A stretch of 64,000 nt of DNA from Gammaproteobacteria bacterium. Lineage in GTDB: Bacteria; Pseudomonadota; Gammaproteobacteria; Acidiferrobacterales; Sulfurifustaceae. The first letter of the stretch is position 1. Every line of letters begins with the position of its first letter. Position numbers and translations under genes: made by a program. Of the stretch, positions 53,177-62,417 are shown piece after piece. The DNA lies in NCBI GenBank assembly GCA_016199745.1, contig JACQFZ010000068.1:39278-103277 (forward strand). The letters run 5' to 3'. Below the pieces are notes generated by a model. That model ran no database searches. It was given only the letters and a program-made list of their open reading frames with translations, and had not been told where the DNA came from.

Positions 53177-55536
53177 ATGACTTTTACCGACAGACTGTCG
53201 TAATTGCCGGAAGGATCGAGCGCAGTGATGTCGTAAGTCCCGGGCATGGCGAAGCTGTATTGAAAATTTTGCTGCGCGGCGGTTTCGCGGATCAGGCGGC
53301 CGTTGATCAACCAGAAATGCGAGACGCTATCACCACCGACGGCGGACAGTGTCAGCATCGGTGCCTTTTCGGCTTCACTGGCGCGGCGCAGAACGGCATA
53401 CGGTCGTACGCCGATGATTTTGAGACCGCTGCGTTCCGTTGCCAGCGTCGTGCGCGGGCACGAACCATCGATACGCGGTAAACGCGAGCGCGCACGCCGT
53501 TCCGGCGACAGCCAAGGTTCGAGCAGCGACGGCCAGCGCGCGGTTTCGCGCAACTCGCGATGGATCGCGGTGCAGCCAGCGTCGACGCGGTGTCCGGTTT
53601 TGGTATTCACCCAGTAACGCGCAAGATCGCTGGCCGAACTCGACTGAATACGATCGGGTAACGTTGGCGGAATCGCGTCATTCAAGATCCAGGCGGTGCG
53701 GCGTTCGTGACACAAATGTTCTTTGCCGACCTCGGGCACCGTTCCCAACGGCCAACAGATTTGCACTTGCGCAACCGAGCTCGGCGGCGTGAAGCCGCGC
53801 GTCCACAGCGTCGGTGCCGGCAGACTATCGACGATATCGAACAAAATCGGCGCGGCGGTGACGGCACCGTAATGACCCGGCAGGGGCGTGCCGTCCGGGC
53901 GGCCGACCCAAACGCCGATGGTATAGCGGTCGGTGACGCCGACGGCCCACGAGTCGCGGAAGCCATAGCTCGTGCCGGTCTTCCAGGCAACGCGGCGCTC
54001 GACCGACATATCGACGTCGTTCGACATGCCCGGGCGTGGGTTAGCCGCCAGCATCCAGCGGACGATGTAGGCGGCACCGTCGCTCATCATGCGCTGCTCG
54101 ACCAGCGGTTCTTGCTCGGTGAGACGCGGTTGTCCGCTCATGCCGCCGCGCGCGAGCGCGGTGTAGGCGCCGACCAGCGATTGCAGCGAGGTACCGGCGC
54201 CGCCGAGAATCACCGATAGGTTAGGTTTGTCGCCGTTCGGTAACTCAAGTTTGAGCCCACCGTTACGCAAGATGCCGGCGAACCGTTCGGGGCCGAGTCG
54301 ATCGAGCACGTCGACCGCCGGCACGTTGAGCGAGCGTTGCAATGCCTCGCGTACGCTCACCGGCCCGTAGAAGCCGCCTTGAAAGTTGCTGGGTTGATAA
54401 CCGGCGAACGAGGTCGGCACGTCGGCCAATAAACTTTCCGAATGAATCAAACCGTCGTCGAGCGCGGCGCCATAGATAAATGGCTTGAGTGTCGAACCGG
54501 GCGAGCGTATGGCGCGCACCATGTCGACGTGGCCGTAGCGGGCATCGTTTAGCACGTCGCCGGAGCCGAGATAGGCACGTACCTTGAGATCGCGATTGTC
54601 GACCACCAGCACCGCCAACGAGGCGTATTCCGGCAAACGTTCGAGACGATCGCGCATCATCTGTTCGAGCGCCCACTGCATGTCGTAGTCGATGGTCGTT
54701 TGAATACGCATGGTTGTGGGCGCCGCTGCGCGCAGACGTTCGGCCAGCAGCGGCGCCAGCATCGGTTGTGTCAGCGAGCGTGCCTCCACCGGTTCGGCTT
54801 TGGCATCATCAACGGTAGCGGTTGGCCAATCGCCGAGAGTTGCGAGGCGCGTCAGCACTTTGTCGCGCGCGGCCAGTGCCGCTTGCGGATTGCGATCCGG
54901 CCGCAGGCGCGACGGCGATTGCGGTAGCACCGCCAGCAACGCCGCTTCGGCATGCGTCAGCGTCTTCGCCGGTTTACCGAGGTAAGCAAAGCTTGCCGCC
55001 TGCACGCCTTCGATCGGGCCGCCGTACGGCGCGAGATTGAGATAAAGCGTGAGAATTTCGGATTTGCTCAAGTGCCATTCGAGTTGTAACGCTCGCAGAA
55101 TTTGCTTCAGCTTGCCGCCGAGCGTGCGTCCGTGCGGATCGAGTAAGCGCGCGACCTGCATAGTGAGCGTCGAGCCGCCGGAAACGATTTCGCCGGTGCA
55201 TAGCCATTGCCAACTGGCACGCAGCAGTGCGATCGGATTGACACCGGGGTGATGATAAAACCAACGGTCTTCATAGCCGAGCAGTGCATCGAGATAAAGC
55301 GGCGACACTTCGTCGAGCGTAATCGGATAGCGCCATACGCCGTCGTCGTCGGCAAATGCGCGTAGCGGCGTACCGTCGGCCGCCGCAACTAACGTGCTGT
55401 AGTGCCGATCGAGTGGGGGGAGTGGGTAAAGTCGATCGAGAATTAACCCTATTGCAAGAATGGCGACAATGACAACGGTAATTATTAAGCGCGGTCGTTG
55501 AATCATTCGTTTCATTACGACGAAAATGCTACGCAT
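53170..55536 (-). CDS. pbpC: Penicillin-binding protein 1C
   Basis: This 788-residue bifunctional murein synthase has an N-terminal membrane anchor (LIITVVIVAILAIGLIL). In the glycosyltransferase domain GYEDRWFYHHPGVNPIA holds the catalytic Glu (E89), followed by GGSTLTMQVARLLD. In the transpeptidase domain the motifs are S348TLK351, S402LN404 and K519TG521 (WKTGTSYGFRDSWAVG). The C-terminal beta domain typical of PBP1C is present (LTLSAVGGDSVSHFWLINGR). PBP1C usually neighbours the alpha-2-macroglobulin gene on the same strand; here a substrate-binding protein gene on the other strand lies between them. The start could also be at 55515. Confidence 0.93.
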   Translation of the reverse strand: MRSIFVVMKRMIQRPRLIITVVIVAILAIGLILDRLYPLPPLDRHYSTLVAAADGTPLRAFADDDGVWRYPITLDEVSPLYLDALLGYEDRWFYHHPGVNPIALLRASWQWLCTGEIVSGGSTLTMQVARLLDPHGRTLGGKLKQILRALQLEWHLSKSEILTLYLNLAPYGGPIEGVQAASFAYLGKPAKTLTHAEAALLAVLPQSPSRLRPDRNPQAALAARDKVLTRLATLGDWPTATVDDAKAEPVEARSLTQPMLAPLLAERLRAAAPTTMRIQTTIDYDMQWALEQMMRDRLERLPEYASLAVLVVDNRDLKVRAYLGSGDVLNDARYGHVDMVRAIRSPGSTLKPFIYGAALDDGLIHSESLLADVPTSFAGYQPSNFQGGFYGPVSVREALQRSLNVPAVDVLDRLGPERFAGILRNGGLKLELPNGDKPNLSVILGGAGTSLQSLVGAYTALARGGMSGQPRLTEQEPLVEQRMMSDGAAYIVRWMLAANPRPGMSNDVDMSVERRVAWKTGTSYGFRDSWAVGVTDRYTIGVWVGRPDGTPLPGHYGAVTAAPILFDIVDSLPAPTLWTRGFTPPSSVAQVQICWPLGTVPEVGKEHLCHERRTAWILNDAIPPTLPDRIQSSSASDLARYWVNTKTGHRVDAGCTAIHRELRETARWPSLLEPWLSPERRARSRLPRIDGSCPRTTLATERSGLKIIGVRPYAVLRRASEAEKAPMLTLSAVGGDSVSHFWLINGRLIRETAAQQNFQYSFAMPGTYDITALDPSGNYDSLSVKVIQ

Positions 55537-55738
55537 TTAATTCCCATCAATAAATTGTTCCAATTTTTAATGTTCGGCGTTCTGGCGATGCGGCAAAGCG
55601 AGGGATATGATTTGCGCGCTGCAAGTATTATCTCCAGGGATCTCAAGCAATCAGCACCAGAAAAATAAGGTGGCGTAAGAACGTAGTTCCCGAGCATAAC
55701 GTTTACACCTCACCGCAAATGGACAAGGAGGAATTGCC

Positions 55739-57322
55739 ATGTACGATTGGGAAGCTCTCAAGGCAATGTGGGCAGTTGGGCGTATTAGTCGACGCGACTT
55801 TATAAAACGATCGGCGGCGCTCGGTATCTCCACCGCATTGGCCGGTAACATTGTGTCCGGCGCCGTTCGCGCCGACGAACAACCGAAGAAGGGCGGCAAT
55901 CTCCTTATCGGTGTCAACGGCGGCGGTAGCAGCGACAGTTTGGATCCCGCCGACATCGTCGCGGCGCACATGCAAGTGGTCAGTGCGCAGCTCTATAACA
56001 CATTGGTGGACATCGATGCCGACAACGACGGCCGCGGCAAACCGACGGCGCGACCGGCGTTGGCGGAAAGCTGGGAAGCGAAGCCGGGCGCTAAGGGATG
56101 GGTGTTCAAAATCCGCCGCGGCGTCACGTTTCACAACGGTAAGACGCTCACGGCCACCGACGTCGTTTATTCGCTCAATCATCATCGCACGCCGGATTCG
56201 CGTTCGGCGGCCAAGTCGATGTTCGCGTCGATCGTCGATATCAAGGCAACCCATCCGAACGAAGTCGTCATCACGCTCAACAGCGGCAATTCCGATTTGC
56301 CGTACGTGCTCGCCGACTATCATCTGGCCATCGGTCCGGCAGGCACGCGCTTCGACGACGGTATCGGTACCGGCGCCTTCATTTTGGAAGATTTCACGCC
56401 CGGCGTACGCGCGCTCACCCGATCCAACGCCGGCTATTTCCGCTCCGATCGCGGTTTCGTCGATTCGGTCGAAACGCTCGTGATTAACGATCCGGCGGCG
56501 CGTCTTAAGGCGCTCGTCAGCGGCGCGGTGCATATGATCAATCAAGTCGACCCGAAAGCTTTGCAGTCGCTGGCGCGGAGCAAGGACGTTCGAATTTTCG
56601 AAACGTCCGGTGGTTCGCACTATTGCTTTCCCATGCGTTGCGACCAAGCGCCGTTTAACAATAAGGATCTGCGGTTGGCGATGAAGTACGCGATCGATCG
56701 GCAAGCGATTGTCGACAAAGTGTTGGTCGGTCACGGGCAAATCGGCAACGATCAACCGATCGGGCCGAACGATATGTTTTATGCCAGCCTGCCGCAGCGT
56801 CGTTTCGATCCGGATAAGGCGCGGTATCACTTCAAAAAGTCGCGCCACACCGGCCCGATCATGCTCAGTGTGTCGGACGGCGCGTTTACCGGTGCGATCG
56901 AAGCGGCGCAGGTGTTCCAAGAAAGCGCTAAGCGCGCCGGCATCGATTTGCAGATCGATCGCGCGTCGGCGGACAGCTATTGGAGCAGCATCTGGATGAA
57001 GAGGCCGTTCTGCGCGTCCTATTGGTCCGGGCGCAACACCGCCGATCTGATGCTGTCGGTGGTTTATAAATCCGACGCTGTTTGGAACGAAACCTATTGG
57101 CGGCGGCCCGATTTCGATCGATTGTTGGAGACGGCACGTGCCGAGCTCGACGTGGCGATGTACTACGACCTGCAACAGATGGTGCGTGACGACGGCGGCG
57201 AGATCATTCCGATGTTCAACAATACGATCGATGCCGTGTCGAGCAAGATAAAGGGATTTGTCGCGCTGCCGACGTACGAGATGAGCGGTTTCCGGGCGGC
57301 GGAGCGGGTTTGGCTGTCGTAA
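55739..57322 (+). CDS. ABC-type (oligo)peptide-binding protein with Tat signal
   Basis: AAGGAGG at 55725-55731 supports this ATG. The 527-residue protein has a twin-arginine signal (SRRDFIKRSAALGISTALAG) and is of the SBP_bac_5 family: SLDPADIVAAHMQVVSAQLY, WVFKIRRGVTFHNGKTLTA, TDVVYSLNHHRT, NKDLRLAMKYAIDRQAIVDK. It should be folded before export and bind peptides or similar ligands in the periplasm. No permease or ATPase genes lie nearby, so it is an orphan receptor. In this place, between a murein synthase and the alpha-2-macroglobulin, murein peptides are a tempting ligand (inference). Confidence 0.9.
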   Translation: MYDWEALKAMWAVGRISRRDFIKRSAALGISTALAGNIVSGAVRADEQPKKGGNLLIGVNGGGSSDSLDPADIVAAHMQVVSAQLYNTLVDIDADNDGRGKPTARPALAESWEAKPGAKGWVFKIRRGVTFHNGKTLTATDVVYSLNHHRTPDSRSAAKSMFASIVDIKATHPNEVVITLNSGNSDLPYVLADYHLAIGPAGTRFDDGIGTGAFILEDFTPGVRALTRSNAGYFRSDRGFVDSVETLVINDPAARLKALVSGAVHMINQVDPKALQSLARSKDVRIFETSGGSHYCFPMRCDQAPFNNKDLRLAMKYAIDRQAIVDKVLVGHGQIGNDQPIGPNDMFYASLPQRRFDPDKARYHFKKSRHTGPIMLSVSDGAFTGAIEAAQVFQESAKRAGIDLQIDRASADSYWSSIWMKRPFCASYWSGRNTADLMLSVVYKSDAVWNETYWRRPDFDRLLETARAELDVAMYYDLQQMVRDDGGEIIPMFNNTIDAVSSKIKGFVALPTYEMSGFRAAERVWLS

Positions 57323-57462
57323 TGGTTTGCAAGTTGTACCCCGCTTAGTTCGTCCGCGCGCACGAGGACGGATATAGCCGACTCGATCGTCTGAGTCAGC
57401 CATCATCGGATCGACGACGATATGTGGATGGCCGGTACCTGGGTTGCGCCACCCGTTACTAT

Positions 57463-57490
57463 TTCCTCCCCCGAGATAGCGGGGGAGGAA
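57463..57490. terminator. Hairpin between converging genes
   Basis: Perfect 11-bp arms TTCCTCCCCCG and CGGGGGAGGAA enclose AGATAG. It lies between the end of the peptide-binding protein gene (+) and the end of the alpha-2-macroglobulin gene (-), so it can serve both, though neither side has a long T-run. Confidence 0.55.
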
Positions 57491-57509
57491 TAGGGTAGAA
57501 CTGTTTTTA

Positions 57510-60500
57510 TCAGTGCGCCGCATTCTCAACCTGCAATACCGTCGACGTACCGATTCCACGATGTTCCGGCCGATACATGTCCTCGACATACGGCGGCGGC
57601 ACCACGTAACTGCCGGGCGAAACCACGCGCACGAGATAAAATAGATTTACCGTTCCTTCATACGGAATGCGGATCGCCGCTACAAATCGGTCGTCGCGAT
57701 ATTCCTGATGCTTGATGACGTTCGCTTGCATCGCTTCGAGCGGGTGCACGCCGCTGATAGTAATATCCTGCAGCGTTTCGCCTTTCGAGATATTGAGATT
57801 TTCCACCTCGAGCCCGGCCGGCAGTAGATCGACGACCAATCCGTCCTCGAACGCGCGCGCGCTCTGCACGCTCAAATGCGCCAGCAGCATTTCGCCGACC
57901 TTGAGCGAACGATCGCCCAGCGGTTGGCCATCGGGCGTGTACAAGTTGCGAACGATGCCGATGTCATCTTGCTTCGGCTTCGGCGCCTCTTTCGGATAGC
58001 CGGTAACTTCCAGCTCGGCATACAACGTTCCGCCGTCCTTCGCGGTCACGCTAACGCCTTTACGCAGTTCGCTGCCGCTGATCACCCGTAACCAGCGACC
58101 CTTGCTGGTCAACGGCTGGTCTTTGCCGGCGACTGTCAGGCCGGCGCTCCAGGTGCCGCCGGCATCTTTGAGCAGTGAGTGACCGGCGAGGAAGATGGCA
58201 AATTGCTCTTGCGTGCTGAAGTACTGTCGGTTGTGCAGTTCACCGGCGAGTGTGAACAACAGCTTGTCTTTGCCGTTCACGGTTATCTGGTGCCGTTCGA
58301 GCAGGGCGTACATCAACGCCATGTCGCGCACCTCGCTGCCGTAATCGCCGAGGTACCACTGTTCATGTCGTGCCTTGGCGATGCCTTCACGGATTGCGCT
58401 TAAGCCGCGCGTTTCATCGCCCATGAGCTTCAAGGCAATGCCGAGATGCACCAACGGCAAACCGGATTCGGCCTGCGTACGGTGATGATCGTACAGCGTG
58501 CGCAGCGTTCCGAGGGGCGCGCGCTGCACGCGTGCCAACACATAGGCGCTGTAAGCGTTGCCGGCGAACGCCAGATGTGCCGGCGAATCGCTGTAATGAT
58601 CGGTGTGCGACAACGGCGCCCCGGCGAGCAGGCGCTTGTGCAATTGATCGAGCGCACGCTTCAACATCGGCTCCGGCACACTGAAGCCTTGCTCGCGCGC
58701 GTCGAGCAGGAAGCTCGTTACGTACGGCGTCAGCCAAGTTTCTTCCGGGCCACTGCTGTCCCAGAGGCTGAAGCCGCCGCTGGCCAGCTGCATGGTCGAC
58801 AATCGCTGGATCGCATGATCCAGTCGTTCGGCGCGTTCGCGCAACGACAGCGGCTTCAATCCGAGTTCGGTTGCTTTGGCTTCATCGATGAACACATGCG
58901 GGTAGGCGCTGCTGGTCGTTTGTTCAAGACAACCGTACGGATATTGCAGCAGGCCACGTACGGCGCCGCGAATGTTGATCGGTGGCACGTTTGACAGCAG
59001 CAACTGGGCTTCGACGGTTTTGTCCATTAGGTCGGCCGCCAACGTATCGGTCAACGACAACGTTTCGCCGGGCTTGAGCGCCTTGTGCAACAACCGCCGC
59101 TCGCCAGGCCAGGCCGGCCGTACGCCGAGATCCCAGCGACGTTTGGTCGATATCCCTTGGCCTTCAAGCGCCAGCTCGATCACGCCGACGCCGTACGCCT
59201 GGTCGGCGCTGAGATCGAAGCGCAATGTTTTCTTTTGCTGATTGTCGAGCGTGAGCGTCGTATCCGCCGGTGCTAACACTAGCGGCGATGACGCCGTCAG
59301 CTTCACGTGCAAGTTTTGTTTTTGACCACTCATGTTCTGCACATCGAGCGTCAGACTCGATCGATCGCCGGGTGCGAGGAAGCGCGGTGTCGCAATTTCG
59401 GCGACTACCGGTGCTGCGACCACGACCTCGGATTCGCCGGCACCGAAGCGATCGTCGGTAAATGCGACCGCCATGATGCGCAGCGTGCCGTTGAAGTCGG
59501 GCAGGGCGAGGCTCACTTCGGCTTCACCGTTGGCATTGACCGTCACTGGTCCACTGAAGAGGGCGACGGTTTTTACTTCGGCCTGCGCGCGTTTGTCTTT
59601 GCGGAGTGAGGACGTATCGGCGTCGCCGCCGAACTTGAGTTTGGCACGTGCGCCTTTCAGGTTTTCGATCACCTTGCCGTAAAGATCGTACGCCTCGGCG
59701 CCGTAGCCGCGCTTGCCGAAGAAATAGCCGAATGCGTCCGGCGTTTTGAAGTCGGTAATGTTGAGAATGCCAACGTCGACGGCGGCAATCGTAACCATCG
59801 CCGCTTGGTTTTTGACTTCAGGCAACTTGAGCTTGATCTTGAGCGGTAGCTCCGGCCGCAGCTTCTTCGGCGCATCGACGTTCACCGTCAGCTTGCGGTC
59901 GCTGCGATCGAGTGGCAAATGGACGATGCCCATCGCTCGATTCGGCGTAATGCGCTCCTTGGCCTCGGCCGGACGCAGTACGATGGCGCTGAGATAGAGA
60001 TCGTGCCGCGCCCAATCTTTGCCGATCGGCACGTTAATGGTATTGCCGGCGGTCTGGACTGAGACGCGCGTGCTCCACATCACATGATCGCTCTCGACCA
60101 GGACGATCGCTTCGCCGGCGTGCGGCGGCACGAGCGTGACTTTGGCGACGTCGCCGGCACGGTAGGCGGCTTTGTCCAGCTTGATGACGACGCGGTCGGG
60201 GCGTGCGCTTTTTTGGCTCGGATCTTTCCAGTCCCAGCCGGCTTGGAAGCGATAGCGTGCGGTCAGACCGGATTCTGGATCGAGAATTTCAATACGATAG
60301 GAGCCCCATTCCACCGGAAACGCGAGTTCGCTGCGTTTGCCGGCGGCGGTGTCCAGGCTTTGCCGATGGATCGGGTATTGCGCCTCGCTGTAGTCGTAGT
60401 GCCAGCCTTGTTGCTCGTCGTAGCTCCAGTAATAGTTGCGATCTTCGCGAATGACTTTCACGTCGAGGTTTTTCGCCGCTAACAATTGACCATCGGCGTT

Positions 60501-62321
60501 GGCGCGCACGACCTCGAAACGCGCTGTGCTGTTGTACGGCGCATAGTCGCCGGTCCACAGCGGCCGAATGCCGATCATGGCCGGCGCCGGCCAGATGATG
60601 CGCTGGAACGAGCGCACTACCGGTCGACCGCCGCTTTCGTACAACGAGCCGGTGACGCGTACCAGCATTGGCGATTTCGGCCGGCCGCTGAACGGCCGCA
60701 CGCTAAAATTGCCGTGGCCGGCGTCGTCGAGCATCAGCTCCGGCAGGTCTTCACGCCGGATCGACGTGTCATCGTCGACATCACCGAAGACGAAACCGGC
60801 GAGGTTGGTCACTGGGCTCTTCTCGCGCCGCGTATTCAGCACGGCGGTAAAGCGATTGCCGGTGGCGGGTGCACCGTACAGGTAGGCGCCGTTGATATCG
60901 ATTTTTAGATCGTCGTCGTATTTCGGTTGCGCCTGCGCGCTGGCGAGGTCGAGCTTCATGCGCTCAGGCAAGAATTCTTCGACGTGGAACGAAAACGTGC
61001 CGCTCGGCACTTTCGCCGCTGGGTCGGCACGGACTTCGAGCGTCCACAGGCCGGTTTCTGCGTCCGCCGGGATCGGCAGGTTCTGCTGATAGTAGCCGTG
61101 CGTTTGCGGTTGCCAGATAAAGGTACCCATCTCTTTACCATCAGCGCGGCGCAGCACGGCTTGCAGCGGCTGCGCCGGCACGGCACGGCCGTCGTCATTG
61201 CGCAGCAATACCGAAACGAACGCCGTTTCGCCGGGGCGATAAAGATCGCGATCAGCGTAGATGAAGGCGGCTAGTGGTGTTGCCGCCTTGCCACTGACGT
61301 CGAACTCGGACAAATCGAGCGCCGGCTCGCGGAAGGCGATGACCGAGAAATGAGTGCCGGCGCGTGCGACTAATACTTGATTGTTCTGCGGCCGACCGAC
61401 CAAGTGTGCTATGCCGCGATTGTCAGTACGTGCTTTCTCAATGGATTTACCGTTGTTGTCGAACAGCTCGAGCTCGACGTTGGTGAGCGCGCGACTGCTG
61501 GCGAGTGAGTTGGTATAGACATCGGTGCCGTCGACATAAGCGCGTGCGTGCAGGCCGATGTCGCTGACGAAGAAGTGAGTGATGCGCTCGTCGTAGTTGA
61601 ATTCACCCGGGCGCGACATGATGGCAATGTAAACGCCTGGCTTTTTCAGCTCTTTGATGTCTTCGACCGGAATATTCGTGATCGAACGGGTATTGCGCTT
61701 GGCGCCGGTGGTAAAGCGCGTGATGTATACGCTCTCGGTGAGCGGTGATAGTTCTTGCAGTGTCCAGCGCGAGATGTTCGAGTCGCGCACGAATCGATTG
61801 ATGAACTGCGGCAGCTTGCCGTCTTTGACGCGCAAGAACTGGACGTCGACTTCCGGCACGTTAACGATCATTACCGGCAGACCGTCGGTTAGTCGTGCCG
61901 GCAATACCGAGCCGCGGCTGGCAAAGCCGTAGGACGGCGGCATTGGCCGCGTTTTGACGTTGCGCTCGACCGCGTCGGTCACGACATTGCCGGTGGCGGA
62001 TGGAAGTCCGCGACGGATGAGTACGGTGTAGCTTTTCGAGGGTTCGATGTGCGGGAAGTAGAGCATGCGTTTGTCGCTGCTCAGCACCCAAGCGCCGTTG
62101 ACGGCCGCGCCGGCGTCATCGGTTACGGTGAGATAACTGTCATACCGCTTGCGCCCATCCAGCACGCCGCCGAATAGAATTCCCAGCGCCGGCGCATCGT
62201 CGAGCGTGCGCTCGGAGACATCGAGCACCTCGAACGACTGTGCCTGTGCGAGCAGTGGGAAGGCGATGCTTACTAATAAGAGAACAGCGGTCAGCAAGGT
62301 GATCCGGACGCGGTAAGGCAT
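57510..62321 (-). CDS. Bacterial alpha-2-macroglobulin (YfhM-like)
   Basis: GAGGGAG just upstream favours the ATG at 62321 over 62333. The 1603-residue protein traps proteases that attack the envelope. The thioester motif is intact: YGCLEQTTSS with C1131. Macroglobulin domains (YADRDLYRPGETAFVSVLLR, AAYRAGDVAKVTLVPPHAGE) and a bait-like region precede it. The N-terminus is a signal peptide ending LLAQAQS with no Cys, so unlike E. coli YfhM it should be a soluble periplasmic protein. The family usually pairs with PBP1C, which repairs murein after breach; pbpC lies further down the same strand but a gene intervenes. Confidence 0.93.
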   Translation of the reverse strand: MPYRVRITLLTAVLLLVSIAFPLLAQAQSFEVLDVSERTLDDAPALGILFGGVLDGRKRYDSYLTVTDDAGAAVNGAWVLSSDKRMLYFPHIEPSKSYTVLIRRGLPSATGNVVTDAVERNVKTRPMPPSYGFASRGSVLPARLTDGLPVMIVNVPEVDVQFLRVKDGKLPQFINRFVRDSNISRWTLQELSPLTESVYITRFTTGAKRNTRSITNIPVEDIKELKKPGVYIAIMSRPGEFNYDERITHFFVSDIGLHARAYVDGTDVYTNSLASSRALTNVELELFDNNGKSIEKARTDNRGIAHLVGRPQNNQVLVARAGTHFSVIAFREPALDLSEFDVSGKAATPLAAFIYADRDLYRPGETAFVSVLLRNDDGRAVPAQPLQAVLRRADGKEMGTFIWQPQTHGYYQQNLPIPADAETGLWTLEVRADPAAKVPSGTFSFHVEEFLPERMKLDLASAQAQPKYDDDLKIDINGAYLYGAPATGNRFTAVLNTRREKSPVTNLAGFVFGDVDDDTSIRREDLPELMLDDAGHGNFSVRPFSGRPKSPMLVRVTGSLYESGGRPVVRSFQRIIWPAPAMIGIRPLWTGDYAPYNSTARFEVVRANADGQLLAAKNLDVKVIREDRNYYWSYDEQQGWHYDYSEAQYPIHRQSLDTAAGKRSELAFPVEWGSYRIEILDPESGLTARYRFQAGWDWKDPSQKSARPDRVVIKLDKAAYRAGDVAKVTLVPPHAGEAIVLVESDHVMWSTRVSVQTAGNTINVPIGKDWARHDLYLSAIVLRPAEAKERITPNRAMGIVHLPLDRSDRKLTVNVDAPKKLRPELPLKIKLKLPEVKNQAAMVTIAAVDVGILNITDFKTPDAFGYFFGKRGYGAEAYDLYGKVIENLKGARAKLKFGGDADTSSLRKDKRAQAEVKTVALFSGPVTVNANGEAEVSLALPDFNGTLRIMAVAFTDDRFGAGESEVVVAAPVVAEIATPRFLAPGDRSSLTLDVQNMSGQKQNLHVKLTASSPLVLAPADTTLTLDNQQKKTLRFDLSADQAYGVGVIELALEGQGISTKRRWDLGVRPAWPGERRLLHKALKPGETLSLTDTLAADLMDKTVEAQLLLSNVPPINIRGAVRGLLQYPYGCLEQTTSSAYPHVFIDEAKATELGLKPLSLRERAERLDHAIQRLSTMQLASGGFSLWDSSGPEETWLTPYVTSFLLDAREQGFSVPEPMLKRALDQLHKRLLAGAPLSHTDHYSDSPAHLAFAGNAYSAYVLARVQRAPLGTLRTLYDHHRTQAESGLPLVHLGIALKLMGDETRGLSAIREGIAKARHEQWYLGDYGSEVRDMALMYALLERHQITVNGKDKLLFTLAGELHNRQYFSTQEQFAIFLAGHSLLKDAGGTWSAGLTVAGKDQPLTSKGRWLRVISGSELRKGVSVTAKDGGTLYAELEVTGYPKEAPKPKQDDIGIVRNLYTPDGQPLGDRSLKVGEMLLAHLSVQSARAFEDGLVVDLLPAGLEVENLNISKGETLQDITISGVHPLEAMQANVIKHQEYRDDRFVAAIRIPYEGTVNLFYLVRVVSPGSYVVPPPYVEDMYRPEHRGIGTSTVLQVENAAH

Positions 62322-62362
62322 GAACTCCCTCATATATAGCTATTGTTGGACTGGGACGGATT

Positions 62363-62390
62363 AAAAAAACAGGGCGAAGGTTCCGCCCTA
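62363..62390 (-). terminator. Rho-independent terminator of the CreD-like gene
   Basis: Read on the minus strand, an AGGGCGG / CGCCCT hairpin is followed by GTTTTTTTAA. It lies 28-55 bases past the CreD-like stop and just before the alpha-2-macroglobulin start, so the two genes are probably separate transcripts. A T-rich stretch also precedes the hairpin, so it is symmetrical enough to act on both strands. Confidence 0.75.
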
Positions 62391-62417
62391 AAAAAATTGT
62401 TGTTGTTCCTCATCATA

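Noticed and set aside
55703..57589. 628-codon minus-strand ORF opposite the peptide-binding protein gene
   Set aside because: Arg/His-rich translation without a family pattern; the plus-strand gene has a signal peptide, ribosome-binding site and clear family motifs. It is an effect of G/C-rich third positions.
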